From assembly GCA_948468685.1 (NCBI GenBank), contig CAOKJC010000003.1, forward strand, positions 1 through 32,884: a stretch of 32,884 nucleotides of DNA, written 5' to 3'. Shown here in pieces: positions 1 through 7,451 of the stretch. Each line of letters starts with the position of its first letter. Within the stretch, counting starts at the first letter, position 1. Source of the DNA: an uncultured Clostridium sp. (GTDB lineage: Bacteria; Bacillota; Clostridia; TANB77; CAG-508). Under the pieces are notes generated by a model. It did no database searches and was not told the origin of the DNA. It worked only from the letters and a program-made list of their open reading frames with translations. Position numbers and translations under genes: made by a program.

Positions 1-149
1 TAATTAGATTTTCTAAGAAATGTCATAAACCGCTGAATGTAATGAAAAAGGACTATAACTATATCTAATTTTTCCGTGAACATTCCTCATTTTCTTATTT
101 AAACAGTTCTATTTTTTCACTCCAATCAATCAGTAAATAATAAAAATAT

Positions 150-184
150 GGGGGGTATAGGTCTTAGCAAATCACCAGTCCCCC
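150..184 (-). terminator. Putative terminator hairpin after pepF
   Basis: A run of six G and a run of five C enclose a 24-nt loop that has its own short GGT/ACC pairing. Read on the minus strand the hairpin lies about 30 nt beyond the pepF stop codon and is followed by an AT-rich stretch containing TTTTT. The loop is longer than in a classical intrinsic terminator, so the assignment is moderate. Confidence 0.45.
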
Positions 185-213
185 AAAAAACAAGCATTTA
201 TGAATTATAACAT

Positions 214-1995
214 TTAATTAATAATTTTCTTTAATTCTTCAATTCTTTCTTCATAAAATTTAATAGTATACTTATATGTATTTTTATTTTCTAAGTCTAC
301 ATCAACCATCTTCAACAAATCAATAGACTTTTGGCTACATCCCTGTTTTAACATATCAATATATCTTTCAACAAACCCAGGTTCTTTATTTAATATTTTT
401 GTAGCTATTGCTATTGCAGCTGATACACCAGTAGCATATTTATATACATAGAAATCACTATAAAAATGAGGTATCCTTGCCCATTCATATTTTATTTCTT
501 CATCTATACTAACCGCTTCTCCAAAATATTTTTTATTTAAATCATAATACAAACTATTTAAATCTTCTGAAGAAAGCATTTCATTATTTTCAATTTTTTC
601 ATGAACCAATTTTTCAAACTCCGCAAACATAGCTTGTCTAAAAAATGTAGCTCTTATCATTTCTAATAATTCATATAATAATTCTGCCTTTTTCTTATTA
701 TCTTTTTCATTTTTAATTTGATAATCACTTAATAAGATTTCATTTACAGTTGAAGCAACCTCTGCAACCATTATTGTATAATTTGCATCTATTACATTTT
801 GATTTGCATTTGAATAATATGAATGCATACTATGTCCTAACTCATGAGCTATTGTACTAACATCTCTTTTACTATTTACAAAATTAGTTAATACAAAAGG
901 ATGAATACCATACACTCCCATACTATATGCGCCGCTTCTTTTATTTGGCTTTGCAAAAACATCTATCCAATTATTATCAAAAGCTTCTTCTAATTTATTT
1001 ATATATTCTTTGCCTAATATTTCTAACGCATTTAAAACTTCGTTTTTTGCCTCTTCAAAAGATATTTCATCTTTACCTTGTTCGCATGGATTAAAATATA
1101 AATCATACATATGCATTTCTGATAAATTTAACATTTTCTTTTTTAATTCTAAAAATTTGTAATTAGAAGAAATGTTTTCATCAATAGCCTCTATTAAACT
1201 ATTATAAACTTTAATACTTGCATCATCATGGTCTACAGCCTGTTCTAAACTTGAATTATATTTTCTTAATTTCGCTATAGTAGTCTTTGCCTTAACATTT
1301 GCAATATACATCTCTGTAATTGTATTAACAAATTCACTATATTTCTTATACATTAAATTAAAAGCTTGTTTTCTAACCTCTTGACTTTGACTTTTTAAGT
1401 ATAATGTATAATTACTATCTGTTAGTTCTACCTCTTCCCCATTCTCATCTTTTAACTTTCCAAATTTAAATTCTACATTAGTTAACATATCAAATGTATT
1501 CTCTGGTGCTGAAATAGTTTCAGATAAGTTTGCTAGTATATTTTCTTCTTCTTTTGACAGTACATGTTTTTTCTTTTCTAAGATATCTTTTATATCTCTT
1601 GAATATGGTAATAATCTTTTATCATTTTTTAAGTAATCTTGAATTCTTACTTCATCTGCATATGTTATTTCGGGTGTTATAAATGATGTTGCAACACTGA
1701 AATCTGTTCCTAGAATTTCTACTTCTTTAAATAGTTTAATTCCCTCTTGATTTGACATATCTAAATGATATTTTAACATTCCATATGAATATACTCTTTC
1801 ATATTTTTCTAATGCTTGTTCATATAAACTATAACAGTTATATAAATTATCTGCTATATTACATAGATTTCCTTGATATGTTTTTATTTTTTCTAATATT
1901 TCTTTTATTTCATTTTTTTCTTTATTAAATTCTTCTTCATTTTTAAATAAGTCTTGTAAGTTCCAGCTATATTTTGAATCTTTTGTTTCTTGCAT
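214..1995 (-). CDS. pepF: Oligoendopeptidase F (M3B family zinc metallopeptidase)
   Basis: Cytosolic zinc peptidase expected to cleave short oligopeptides during peptide recycling. The 593-residue length is typical of PepF. The M3 zinc motif HELGH is at residues 384-388 (ligands His384 and His388, catalytic Glu385), and the third ligand is probably Glu412 in the following AEVAS motif. No signal peptide or membrane segment is visible. The start is set by AGGAGGG about 8 nt upstream of the ATG. A strong promoter lies about 50 nt further upstream, so the gene looks monocistronic, ending at a GC-rich hairpin. Family assignment is secure; the exact physiological substrate cannot be read from sequence. 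Confidence 0.96.
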   Translation of the reverse strand: MQETKDSKYSWNLQDLFKNEEEFNKEKNEIKEILEKIKTYQGNLCNIADNLYNCYSLYEQALEKYERVYSYGMLKYHLDMSNQEGIKLFKEVEILGTDFSVATSFITPEITYADEVRIQDYLKNDKRLLPYSRDIKDILEKKKHVLSKEEENILANLSETISAPENTFDMLTNVEFKFGKLKDENGEEVELTDSNYTLYLKSQSQEVRKQAFNLMYKKYSEFVNTITEMYIANVKAKTTIAKLRKYNSSLEQAVDHDDASIKVYNSLIEAIDENISSNYKFLELKKKMLNLSEMHMYDLYFNPCEQGKDEISFEEAKNEVLNALEILGKEYINKLEEAFDNNWIDVFAKPNKRSGAYSMGVYGIHPFVLTNFVNSKRDVSTIAHELGHSMHSYYSNANQNVIDANYTIMVAEVASTVNEILLSDYQIKNEKDNKKKAELLYELLEMIRATFFRQAMFAEFEKLVHEKIENNEMLSSEDLNSLYYDLNKKYFGEAVSIDEEIKYEWARIPHFYSDFYVYKYATGVSAAIAIATKILNKEPGFVERYIDMLKQGCSQKSIDLLKMVDVDLENKNTYKYTIKFYEERIEELKKIIN

Positions 1996-2042
1996 TTTTA
2001 TCCCTCCTAAAATTTTATATTATCTATTTTTTAGATAATCAT

Positions 2043-2071
2043 AATATATATCAGAAAATTACTTTTGTCAA
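2043..2071 (-). promoter_or_regulatory. Sigma-A-type promoter of pepF
   Basis: On the minus strand TTGACA (2071-2066, perfect -35) is followed by a 17-nt spacer and TATATT (2048-2043, -10). An inverted repeat TTATCTA/TAGATAA (2020-2038) lies in the leader between promoter and ribosome binding site and could be an operator or a small hairpin. Confidence 0.72.
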
Positions 2072-2113
2072 TTTTTGGAAAAGCCAGTATAACTTTCCTA
2101 ATATATAAATAAT

Positions 2114-2153
2114 AGGAGAAGCTTAAAACAAATTTATGTTTCAAACTTCTCCT
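2114..2153 (-). terminator. Terminator hairpin after the 2161-2721 gene
   Basis: AGGAGAAG (2114-2121) pairs with CTTCTCCT (2146-2153), and inner AAACA/TGTTT pairing extends the stem. It lies 7 nt downstream of the stop codon of the membrane-protein gene. The flanks are AT-rich but there is no long pure T run. Confidence 0.6.
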
Positions 2154-2160
2154 AAAAAAC

Positions 2161-2721
2161 TTATAATCCTTTTTTGTCAACGATATGATTAATACTTCCA
2201 GAATAATCTTTTAAATTTATTCCTTTTTTTCTGTCCTTTTTCATTTTCCTAATTCGAATCATGTCTTTAATGCCTTCACTAATAAAACTGAATGCAAATA
2301 CTAATGTTGCATATGCTACTATTGGTATTAAAACTATAGCAATAATGCTTGAAAAGCAATCATTAGATTTATAATTAGTAGTGATTTCTGTATCACTAAA
2401 ATCAAAGGTTAAACATCCCTTTTTGCTAGATTCTACAATAATTACATTTTTTTGTAATGCATAAAATGAAATTGTTACAGTTTCAGTACCTTGGCTATAA
2501 TCAGTAATTAACTGATTATGTTTGTCTATTTTTTCTGATATAGAACTTAGTCCATCATACCATGCTTTTGAAGCAATTTCTTTATAGTATTTTTCTTCCT
2601 CTTCCGAAAATTTCTGAGGCCAAGTTTCGTTATATACCCATTTTCCTATTATTACAATAAATATTATACTTGTAATAGAAATTAAAACTGTAAAAACTCT
2701 ACTCCATTTTTCTTTATTCAT
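2161..2721 (-). CDS. Hypothetical membrane protein with two predicted transmembrane segments
   Basis: I do not recognise a family. The 186-residue product has a hydrophobic segment at about residues 10-28 and a second at about 125-150. Between them is a roughly 95-residue polar region rich in Glu and Lys, and after them a basic cytoplasmic-type tail (RIRKMKKDRKK). This suggests a protein with both ends inside and a central extracytoplasmic loop. It lies 32 nt downstream of the 2754-3299 gene on the same strand and is probably co-transcribed with it, and is followed by a hairpin terminator. Nothing indicates a catalytic function. Confidence 0.7.
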   Translation of the reverse strand: MNKEKWSRVFTVLISITSIIFIVIIGKWVYNETWPQKFSEEEEKYYKEIASKAWYDGLSSISEKIDKHNQLITDYSQGTETVTISFYALQKNVIIVESSKKGCLTFDFSDTEITTNYKSNDCFSSIIAIVLIPIVAYATLVFAFSFISEGIKDMIRIRKMKKDRKKGINLKDYSGSINHIVDKKGL

Positions 2722-2753
2722 TTAGTCTCCTTTTAAAATGAAAATAAATGTTT

Positions 2754-3299
2754 TCAGTTATAAACTATACAACTAAGTGGTAAATATATATACATATAAT
2801 TTTTGGAAGAACTAGAACAATAAGAAGGTTCTGTTACAAACACTACCAATATTTCATTAATATCAAAATCACATTCCTCAATAGTCTCTTCAGAATCAAG
2901 TGTCATATTGTAGATATCTATATATTTGAATTTCTTGAGTATCCTTGTGAAATTACAGTCACCATAAATAATTTTTATAGTTTTTCGAGTATCATATGAA
3001 CGTTCTGCCTTCCAATGTGCCTTTGTCGGAGGCTCTTCATACTTAGCATCATATAGTTTCAATTTTTCTGCCATTTCATGTGGATTAGTAATAATAGAAA
3101 CCATTTCGTTTTCTGACAAATACTCAAGCTCTAAATCTGAAAGTTTTGATACAATCTTTACAGCTTGTTCAATAGAAATTTTACCAAATGTTTTTTTGAC
3201 AATTTCAAAAATCATTTTAAGTCCTTTATTAGTGCCTAAATCAACCCAACAATGTCCTCTTTCATTTTTCAATACTTCTGCTAATTCCCGATATCTCAT
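2754..3299 (-). CDS. Hypothetical cytosolic protein, 181 residues
   Basis: I do not recognise a family. The protein has no signal peptide or membrane segment. The N-terminal 75 residues look mostly helical, and the C-terminal half contains beta-like segments and an acidic patch (DSEETIEECDFD) before a hydrophobic, Tyr-rich end. Start choice is supported by AAAGGAGA about 6 nt upstream of the ATG. It is the first gene of an apparent two-gene unit with the small membrane protein that follows and is divergent from dpaB across a 158-nt gap. The pairing of a soluble and a membrane protein is suggestive only. Confidence 0.68.
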   Translation of the reverse strand: MRYRELAEVLKNERGHCWVDLGTNKGLKMIFEIVKKTFGKISIEQAVKIVSKLSDLELEYLSENEMVSIITNPHEMAEKLKLYDAKYEEPPTKAHWKAERSYDTRKTIKIIYGDCNFTRILKKFKYIDIYNMTLDSEETIEECDFDINEILVVFVTEPSYCSSSSKNYMYIYLPLSCIVYN

Positions 3300-3457
3300 A
3301 TCGTTCTCCTTTCATTAATCGATTTACTCAAATAAAATGAGTAAAAATTCTACTATTGAAGCAAAAATATTCTATCACAATTATTATTTTATGTCAAATC
3401 AATTTTAAATTTCGTATAATATACAAATGCAATTTATAAAAAACGAAAGGAGGTATT

Positions 3458-4037
3458 ATGGAGATTAAAAATAAAAAAATAGGATTTGTTTTAACAGGTG
3501 CTTTTGGTGCCTATAGTAAAACAATCCCTAAAATAAAAGAACTAGTAAAAAAAGGTTCTGAAGTAATTCCTATTATGTCTTTTAATAGTTATAATTTAGA
3601 TACTAAATTTGGGAAAGCTTCAGATTTTATAGATGAAATTCAAAAGATTACTGGAAAAGAAATTATCCATACTATTCAAGATGCGGAAAACATTGGACTT
3701 AAAAGATTAACTGACATTATGATTGTAGCACCTTGTACTGGAAATACTATGTCAAAACTGGCTTATGATATTATTGATACATCAAGTACTATGGCGGTAA
3801 AATCACATTTAAGAAATGATTTACCTGTTGTTATTGCACCAATTACTAATAATGGATTAAGTCGGAAATGCTTTGAGTATAGCCACATTACTTAATAGGA
3901 AAAATTACTATTTTGTTCCTTTTAGACAAGATAATCCTATAACAAAACCACGTTCTATTTCTTTTGACCCAGAGTACATTGTAAAAACTATAGAATATGC
4001 TTTGAATGATGAACAGATTCAGCCTATTTTGCTATAA
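3458..4037 (+). pseudogene. dpaB: Dipicolinate synthase subunit B, broken by a single-base frameshift
   Basis: DpaB (SpoVFB) is the flavoprotein-like subunit of dipicolinate synthase, which makes the spore-core compound dipicolinic acid in the mother cell. The first 135 codons follow the family closely: GFVLTGAFGAY near the N-terminus, then VAPCTGNTMSKLA and the VVIAPITNNGLS segment. One extra base, most simply the C at 3863, shifts the frame so that the ORF stops at 3895. In the next frame the C-terminal part continues directly (GNALSIATLL, then YYFVPFRQDNPITKP, ending at 4037). The restored length of about 192 residues fits the family. The ribosome binding site AAAGGAGG is excellent, and a TATAAT lies at 3415-3420. 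No dpaA gene is next to it. The break may be real decay or a sequence error. Confidence 0.86.
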
Positions 4038-4094
4038 TGTCCCATTGGGGACGTTTCTTTTCGGGACATTTTGTCCAACTAGGGACACATCTTA
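4038..4094. repeat. 57-bp palindromic repeat, copy 1 (inverted relative to copy 2 at 7395)
   Basis: Begins with TGTCCC immediately after the dpaB stop codon and is built of nested GGGAC/GTCCC arms (GGGACATTTTGTCC in the centre, GGGACACATCTTA at the end). Ungapped alignment to the reverse complement of 7395-7451 gives 50 of 57 identical positions by eye. It is a REP/MITE-like nonautonomous element. Confidence 0.8.
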
Positions 4095-4113
4095 GTTCGA
4101 ATTTAAATATTGC

Positions 4114-4147
4114 AAAAAGCACACTGCTCTAATACAGTGTGCTTTTT
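4114..4147. terminator. Bidirectional intrinsic terminator
   Basis: A perfect 13-bp stem, AAAAAGCACACTG with CAGTGTGCTTTTT, encloses an 8-nt loop. It has A runs on one side and T runs on the other. It can terminate the DHHW gene on the minus strand and dpaB on the plus strand. Confidence 0.85.
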
Positions 4148-4162
4148 CACCAAACATCTTAA

Positions 4163-5254
4163 CTATTTAAAAACATCTTGATTCAAAACCACAGTACTAT
4201 ACAAAAATAGTACATCCTGATTTTCAAAATCTATATAATTACTCAAAATCTTACTATTTATATATCTAATATCAATTAAAGTAATCTTTTTATAATTTTC
4301 CACCAGCAATGGAGCTACACTACTTCCAAAAGAATCTCTAAACAAAAGCAATTCCTTATCTGATGTAGAATTTGGATTTTCTATTGAAATCAATGGTGTT
4401 GCACCAGATAAAAACACATCATATTTGTCAATTGATTTTTTATATTTCTCTAAATCATATATTTTTCCATGTTGTTTTGTTTCATAATTATATGTTGTAC
4501 AATTCTCAAAGATATCATTTGTTAAATAGTTAATTTTATCTGCATTTATATTTGCTGATGTTTGTCCATAATATGTTCCATAAAAGTTCCCTAGTTCTAT
4601 TTTTTTATACATTAAGTTTGAATTATTTTGAATGCCCATTTCTGAACTAATTTTTTTTGCAATTTTTTCTATATTTTCTTGTTTCCAATGTAAATCTGTT
4701 CTATAGTAATCTTCTAATGATAGTTCTGGAAATAAATCAATATAATGATAATCATTTAAGCTATTTTTCAGTATTGATGTTAATTTACTATAATTTATTT
4801 TTAAGTGTTCGTCATCTAAATAATAATTTTTATCTGGAATAATTGAATAATAAATATTATTATTATTCAAATATTGTTTAATTATATTTTCTATTTTCTG
4901 TACTGATTTTTTTATCGCATTTTCATTTAATGGGTATTCTATTTTATAAATTGAATTATCTTTAATAAATAATTTATTTGTGTCTTTTTGTTGCAAGATA
5001 TTTGTATTAAAGTAATATTTAATTTTTCTAAAAGTATCTCTTCCTACAAATTGATCCATTGCATATTTTTCTAATTTATCTGATAAATTACCATCTAATA
5101 TTTCTTTTTCTGTTATTTTAGGAAATTGGGCTAATTTTCTTCTTTCAGTTTTCGATATTGTTTCATCAGGTTTTATAATATTCAAAATTAGAATTGTTAT
5201 TATAACTATTATGAAACCAAATGTAGTTATTATATTTTTTGTTTTATCTTTCAT
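4163..5254 (-). CDS. DHHW-family SGNH-like protein, partner of the MBOAT acyltransferase
   Basis: Membrane-anchored extracytoplasmic protein of the DHHW/AlgJ-AlgX type, expected to help transfer acyl groups to a cell-surface polysaccharide. A single N-terminal transmembrane segment occupies about residues 9-27. After the ERRKLAQFP segment common in this family come TDLHW (about residue 188, the DxxHW motif) and RDSFGSS (about residue 305), which resembles the nucleophile region. The start follows AGGAGG, which overlaps the stop codon of the upstream MBOAT gene, so the two are translationally linked and in the order usual for such pairs. The 363-residue length is normal. The acylated polymer cannot be named. 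Confidence 0.86.
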   Translation of the reverse strand: MKDKTKNIITTFGFIIVIITILILNIIKPDETISKTERRKLAQFPKITEKEILDGNLSDKLEKYAMDQFVGRDTFRKIKYYFNTNILQQKDTNKLFIKDNSIYKIEYPLNENAIKKSVQKIENIIKQYLNNNNIYYSIIPDKNYYLDDEHLKINYSKLTSILKNSLNDYHYIDLFPELSLEDYYRTDLHWKQENIEKIAKKISSEMGIQNNSNLMYKKIELGNFYGTYYGQTSANINADKINYLTNDIFENCTTYNYETKQHGKIYDLEKYKKSIDKYDVFLSGATPLISIENPNSTSDKELLLFRDSFGSSVAPLLVENYKKITLIDIRYINSKILSNYIDFENQDVLFLYSTVVLNQDVFK

Positions 5255-5264
5255 ATTCTACCTC

Positions 5265-6656
5265 CTAGAATCTAAAATATAAAAATGGATTAAATGAGCC
5301 ATCAATTATATAACTTGTTGATATAATAAATATTGCCATTAATACAAGTGGTTCTAATACATTTATAAATTTTCTAATTTTTTCTTTATTTAATTTCTCT
5401 TTGAATATTGGTTTTGAACCTAATATTCCAATAAGTATAACTACAAAATAACTTTTTAAGTAATATATACTTTCTGTTGAAGTAAATGGTATATTCCCTA
5501 TTCCAAATAATCCTTTTACATTTTCTAAAATTTGATTTATTCCATTTCCATTGAAAATGATAAAACTTATCATAACTATAAAGTTCGTATATAAAATTCT
5601 TATTATATTTGGAAGTTTTTCAATATATTTTAATAAAAACTTCTTTTCTATAATTAACAAAATTCCAAAATATAAGCCCCACATTATAAAATTCCATGCT
5701 GCTCCATGCCATAATCCTGTTAATAGCCATACAATTAAAATATTCCTAATGTTCTTTATACTACTTACTCTATTTCCACCTAATGGTATATAAATATAAT
5801 CTCTAAACCATGAGCTTAAAGATATATGCCATCTTCTCCAAAAATCTGTAATGCTTTTTGCTATATATGGATAATTAAAGTTTTCAGGAAACTTAAATCC
5901 TAACATACTTCCTAACCCAATTGCCATATCTGAGTATCCAGAAAAATCAAAATAAATTTGTAACATTCCTGAAATAGCATATAACCAATAAAATATAACA
6001 CTTTTATCAGTACTTATAGCAAATATATTTATTAATTCTCCCAATAAATTTGCTATTAATACCTTTTTTCCAAGTCCTATTACAAAACGCCTTATTCCTA
6101 TTGCAAATTTTTCTATTGTATAATTTCGATTTTCTAATTGTTCTTGTATATCTTTATATCTTACTATTGGTCCAGCTATTAATTGAGGAAATAATGATAT
6201 ATATAATGCTAAATTGAAAAAGTTTTTTTGAACATCTACTTCATTTTTATATACATCAATTAAGTAACTAATTGTTTGGAATGTATAAAAAGAAATTCCA
6301 ATTGGTAGTAAAACATTTAATAAATCAATATTGCTCGATAACCATAAATTAATGTTTTGTATTATAAAATCAAAATATTTAAAATATATTAATAATCCTA
6401 AATTAATAAATATTGAACTAAATAGAATCATTTTTGCATATTTTGTATTTCTATATTTATTTATTAAAAGTCCAAATATATATGTTGCTGTAATTGAAAA
6501 AATCATTAAAAATACATATTTAGGTTCTCCATATGCATAAAATATAAGTGATGAAATTAATAATACAATATTTTTCATTTTCTTTGGTACTATATAGTAT
6601 ATAGCCATTACTATTGGTAAAAAATAAAATAAAAATATAATACTTGAAAATATCAT
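5265..6656 (-). CDS. MBOAT-family O-acyltransferase (AlgI-like)
   Basis: Polytopic membrane O-acyltransferase that passes acyl groups, typically acetyl, across the membrane for attachment to a surface polysaccharide. The 463-residue product has many transmembrane segments. It carries the family signatures FWRRWHISLSSWFRDYIYIP (from about residue 270) and GLWHGAAWNF (about 313-322), whose His is the presumed catalytic residue. The start is set by AAGGAGA close upstream of the ATG. It is first in a two-gene operon with the DHHW protein 10 nt downstream. The family call is certain; the substrate polymer is not, because no polysaccharide genes lie alongside. Confidence 0.93.
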   Translation of the reverse strand: MIFSSIIFLFYFLPIVMAIYYIVPKKMKNIVLLISSLIFYAYGEPKYVFLMIFSITATYIFGLLINKYRNTKYAKMILFSSIFINLGLLIYFKYFDFIIQNINLWLSSNIDLLNVLLPIGISFYTFQTISYLIDVYKNEVDVQKNFFNLALYISLFPQLIAGPIVRYKDIQEQLENRNYTIEKFAIGIRRFVIGLGKKVLIANLLGELINIFAISTDKSVIFYWLYAISGMLQIYFDFSGYSDMAIGLGSMLGFKFPENFNYPYIAKSITDFWRRWHISLSSWFRDYIYIPLGGNRVSSIKNIRNILIVWLLTGLWHGAAWNFIMWGLYFGILLIIEKKFLLKYIEKLPNIIRILYTNFIVMISFIIFNGNGINQILENVKGLFGIGNIPFTSTESIYYLKSYFVVILIGILGSKPIFKEKLNKEKIRKFINVLEPLVLMAIFIISTSYIIDGSFNPFLYFRF

Positions 6657-6673
6657 TTTTTTCTCCTTATAAA

Positions 6674-6714
6674 AAGAGGTTTGAAGTTAGTATTTTCTTA
6701 ACTTCCAACCTCTT
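6674..6714 (-). terminator. Intrinsic terminator after the DUF4358-like gene
   Basis: AAGAGGTTtGAAGTTA pairs with TTAACTTCcAACCTCTT. On the minus strand the stem is followed by TTTTT. It separates the 6736-7332 gene from the MBOAT operon, although the MBOAT ribosome binding site lies directly beyond it, so read-through may supply that operon. Confidence 0.78.
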
Positions 6715-6735
6715 GAATAAATTTTATAGTTTAAT

Positions 6736-7332
6736 TTATTGCATCATATCTGGGCTATATAATTCGTCTGGCAATTCGCCTTCTTCAGCTGTTTTTTCAT
6801 ATTCTTTTCCAACTGAACCTGCTAAATTTTTAAATGCATCATATACAGGTTTTGCCCAGTCTTCAGTAGACATTACTAAGCATACAATATCTCCTGAATT
6901 TGTTGCATATAATTTTTCAGCTGTAACACAAATCCATTTTCTTTGATCTACATTTTCTGACATTGTTTTTGCTATTTCATTTGCATTTGTTCCATTTTTA
7001 ACTTTTGCTATAACAAATGAATATGCTTGCGAACTCATCATCGGTTCAGATACTACTAAATATTCTAAGTCATCTCCATTTTCAAGTCCTGTAAATGATT
7101 TTACCATATTGTTATCTGTTACATCAATTACATTTGTTTCAACATTAGGTAATCTAACTTCTTCTTCTGCATATATTTTTTCTACTAAGTTTACTAGGTC
7201 TTCTGAACTGCTTATTTCTCCTAATTTTGAATTATTTTCTTTTTTGTCTTTTAGCATTATTACAGCTATTATAGCTATAATTACAATTGCTACTACTACT
7301 AATGTTGTAATAATTTTTGTTTGGTTTTTCAT
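6736..7332 (-). CDS. Membrane-anchored DUF4358-like protein
   Basis: A 198-residue protein with one N-terminal transmembrane segment (about residues 7-29) and an extracytoplasmic domain. The pattern of that domain (VEKIYAEEEV, LEYLVVSEPMMSSQAYSFVIAKVKNG, then a second half ending in VMSTEDWAKPVYDAFKNLA) resembles DUF4358 proteins of Clostridia, whose role is unknown. I chose the internal ATG at 7332: AGGAGG lies at the proper distance before it, whereas the upstream start at 7365 has no site. It has its own promoter and terminator and so looks monocistronic. Assignment to DUF4358 is by eye and moderately certain. Confidence 0.72.
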   Translation of the reverse strand: MKNQTKIITTLVVVAIVIIAIIAVIMLKDKKENNSKLGEISSSEDLVNLVEKIYAEEEVRLPNVETNVIDVTDNNMVKSFTGLENGDDLEYLVVSEPMMSSQAYSFVIAKVKNGTNANEIAKTMSENVDQRKWICVTAEKLYATNSGDIVCLVMSTEDWAKPVYDAFKNLAGSVGKEYEKTAEEGELPDELYSPDMMQ

Positions 7333-7355
7333 ATGTTTTCCTCCTTTTTTTCTTA

Positions 7356-7384
7356 AATATATCATAAGTCTTACACGATTGCAA
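7356..7384 (-). promoter_or_regulatory. Promoter of the DUF4358-like gene
   Basis: On the minus strand TTGCAA (7384-7379), a 17-nt spacer and TATATT (7361-7356), preceded by TG at the extended -10 position. It lies 24 nt upstream of the chosen ATG and supports that start. Confidence 0.6.
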
Positions 7385-7394
7385 TAGTTTTATT

Positions 7395-7451
7395 TAAGAT
7401 GTGTCCCCAATGGGACAAAATGTCCCAAACAGAAACGTCCCTAATAGGACA
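7395..7451. repeat. 57-bp palindromic repeat, copy 2
   Basis: Inverted relative to the copy at 4038-4094, with the same length and no gaps. On the minus strand it begins with TGTCC directly after the stop codon of the acyl-CoA synthetase gene, exactly as copy 1 begins after the dpaB stop. It may double as a terminator for that gene. Confidence 0.8.

Noticed and set aside
1-149. Possible gene end entering from the left edge
   Set aside because: No open frame of useful length or recognisable protein was seen in either strand; treated as intergenic.
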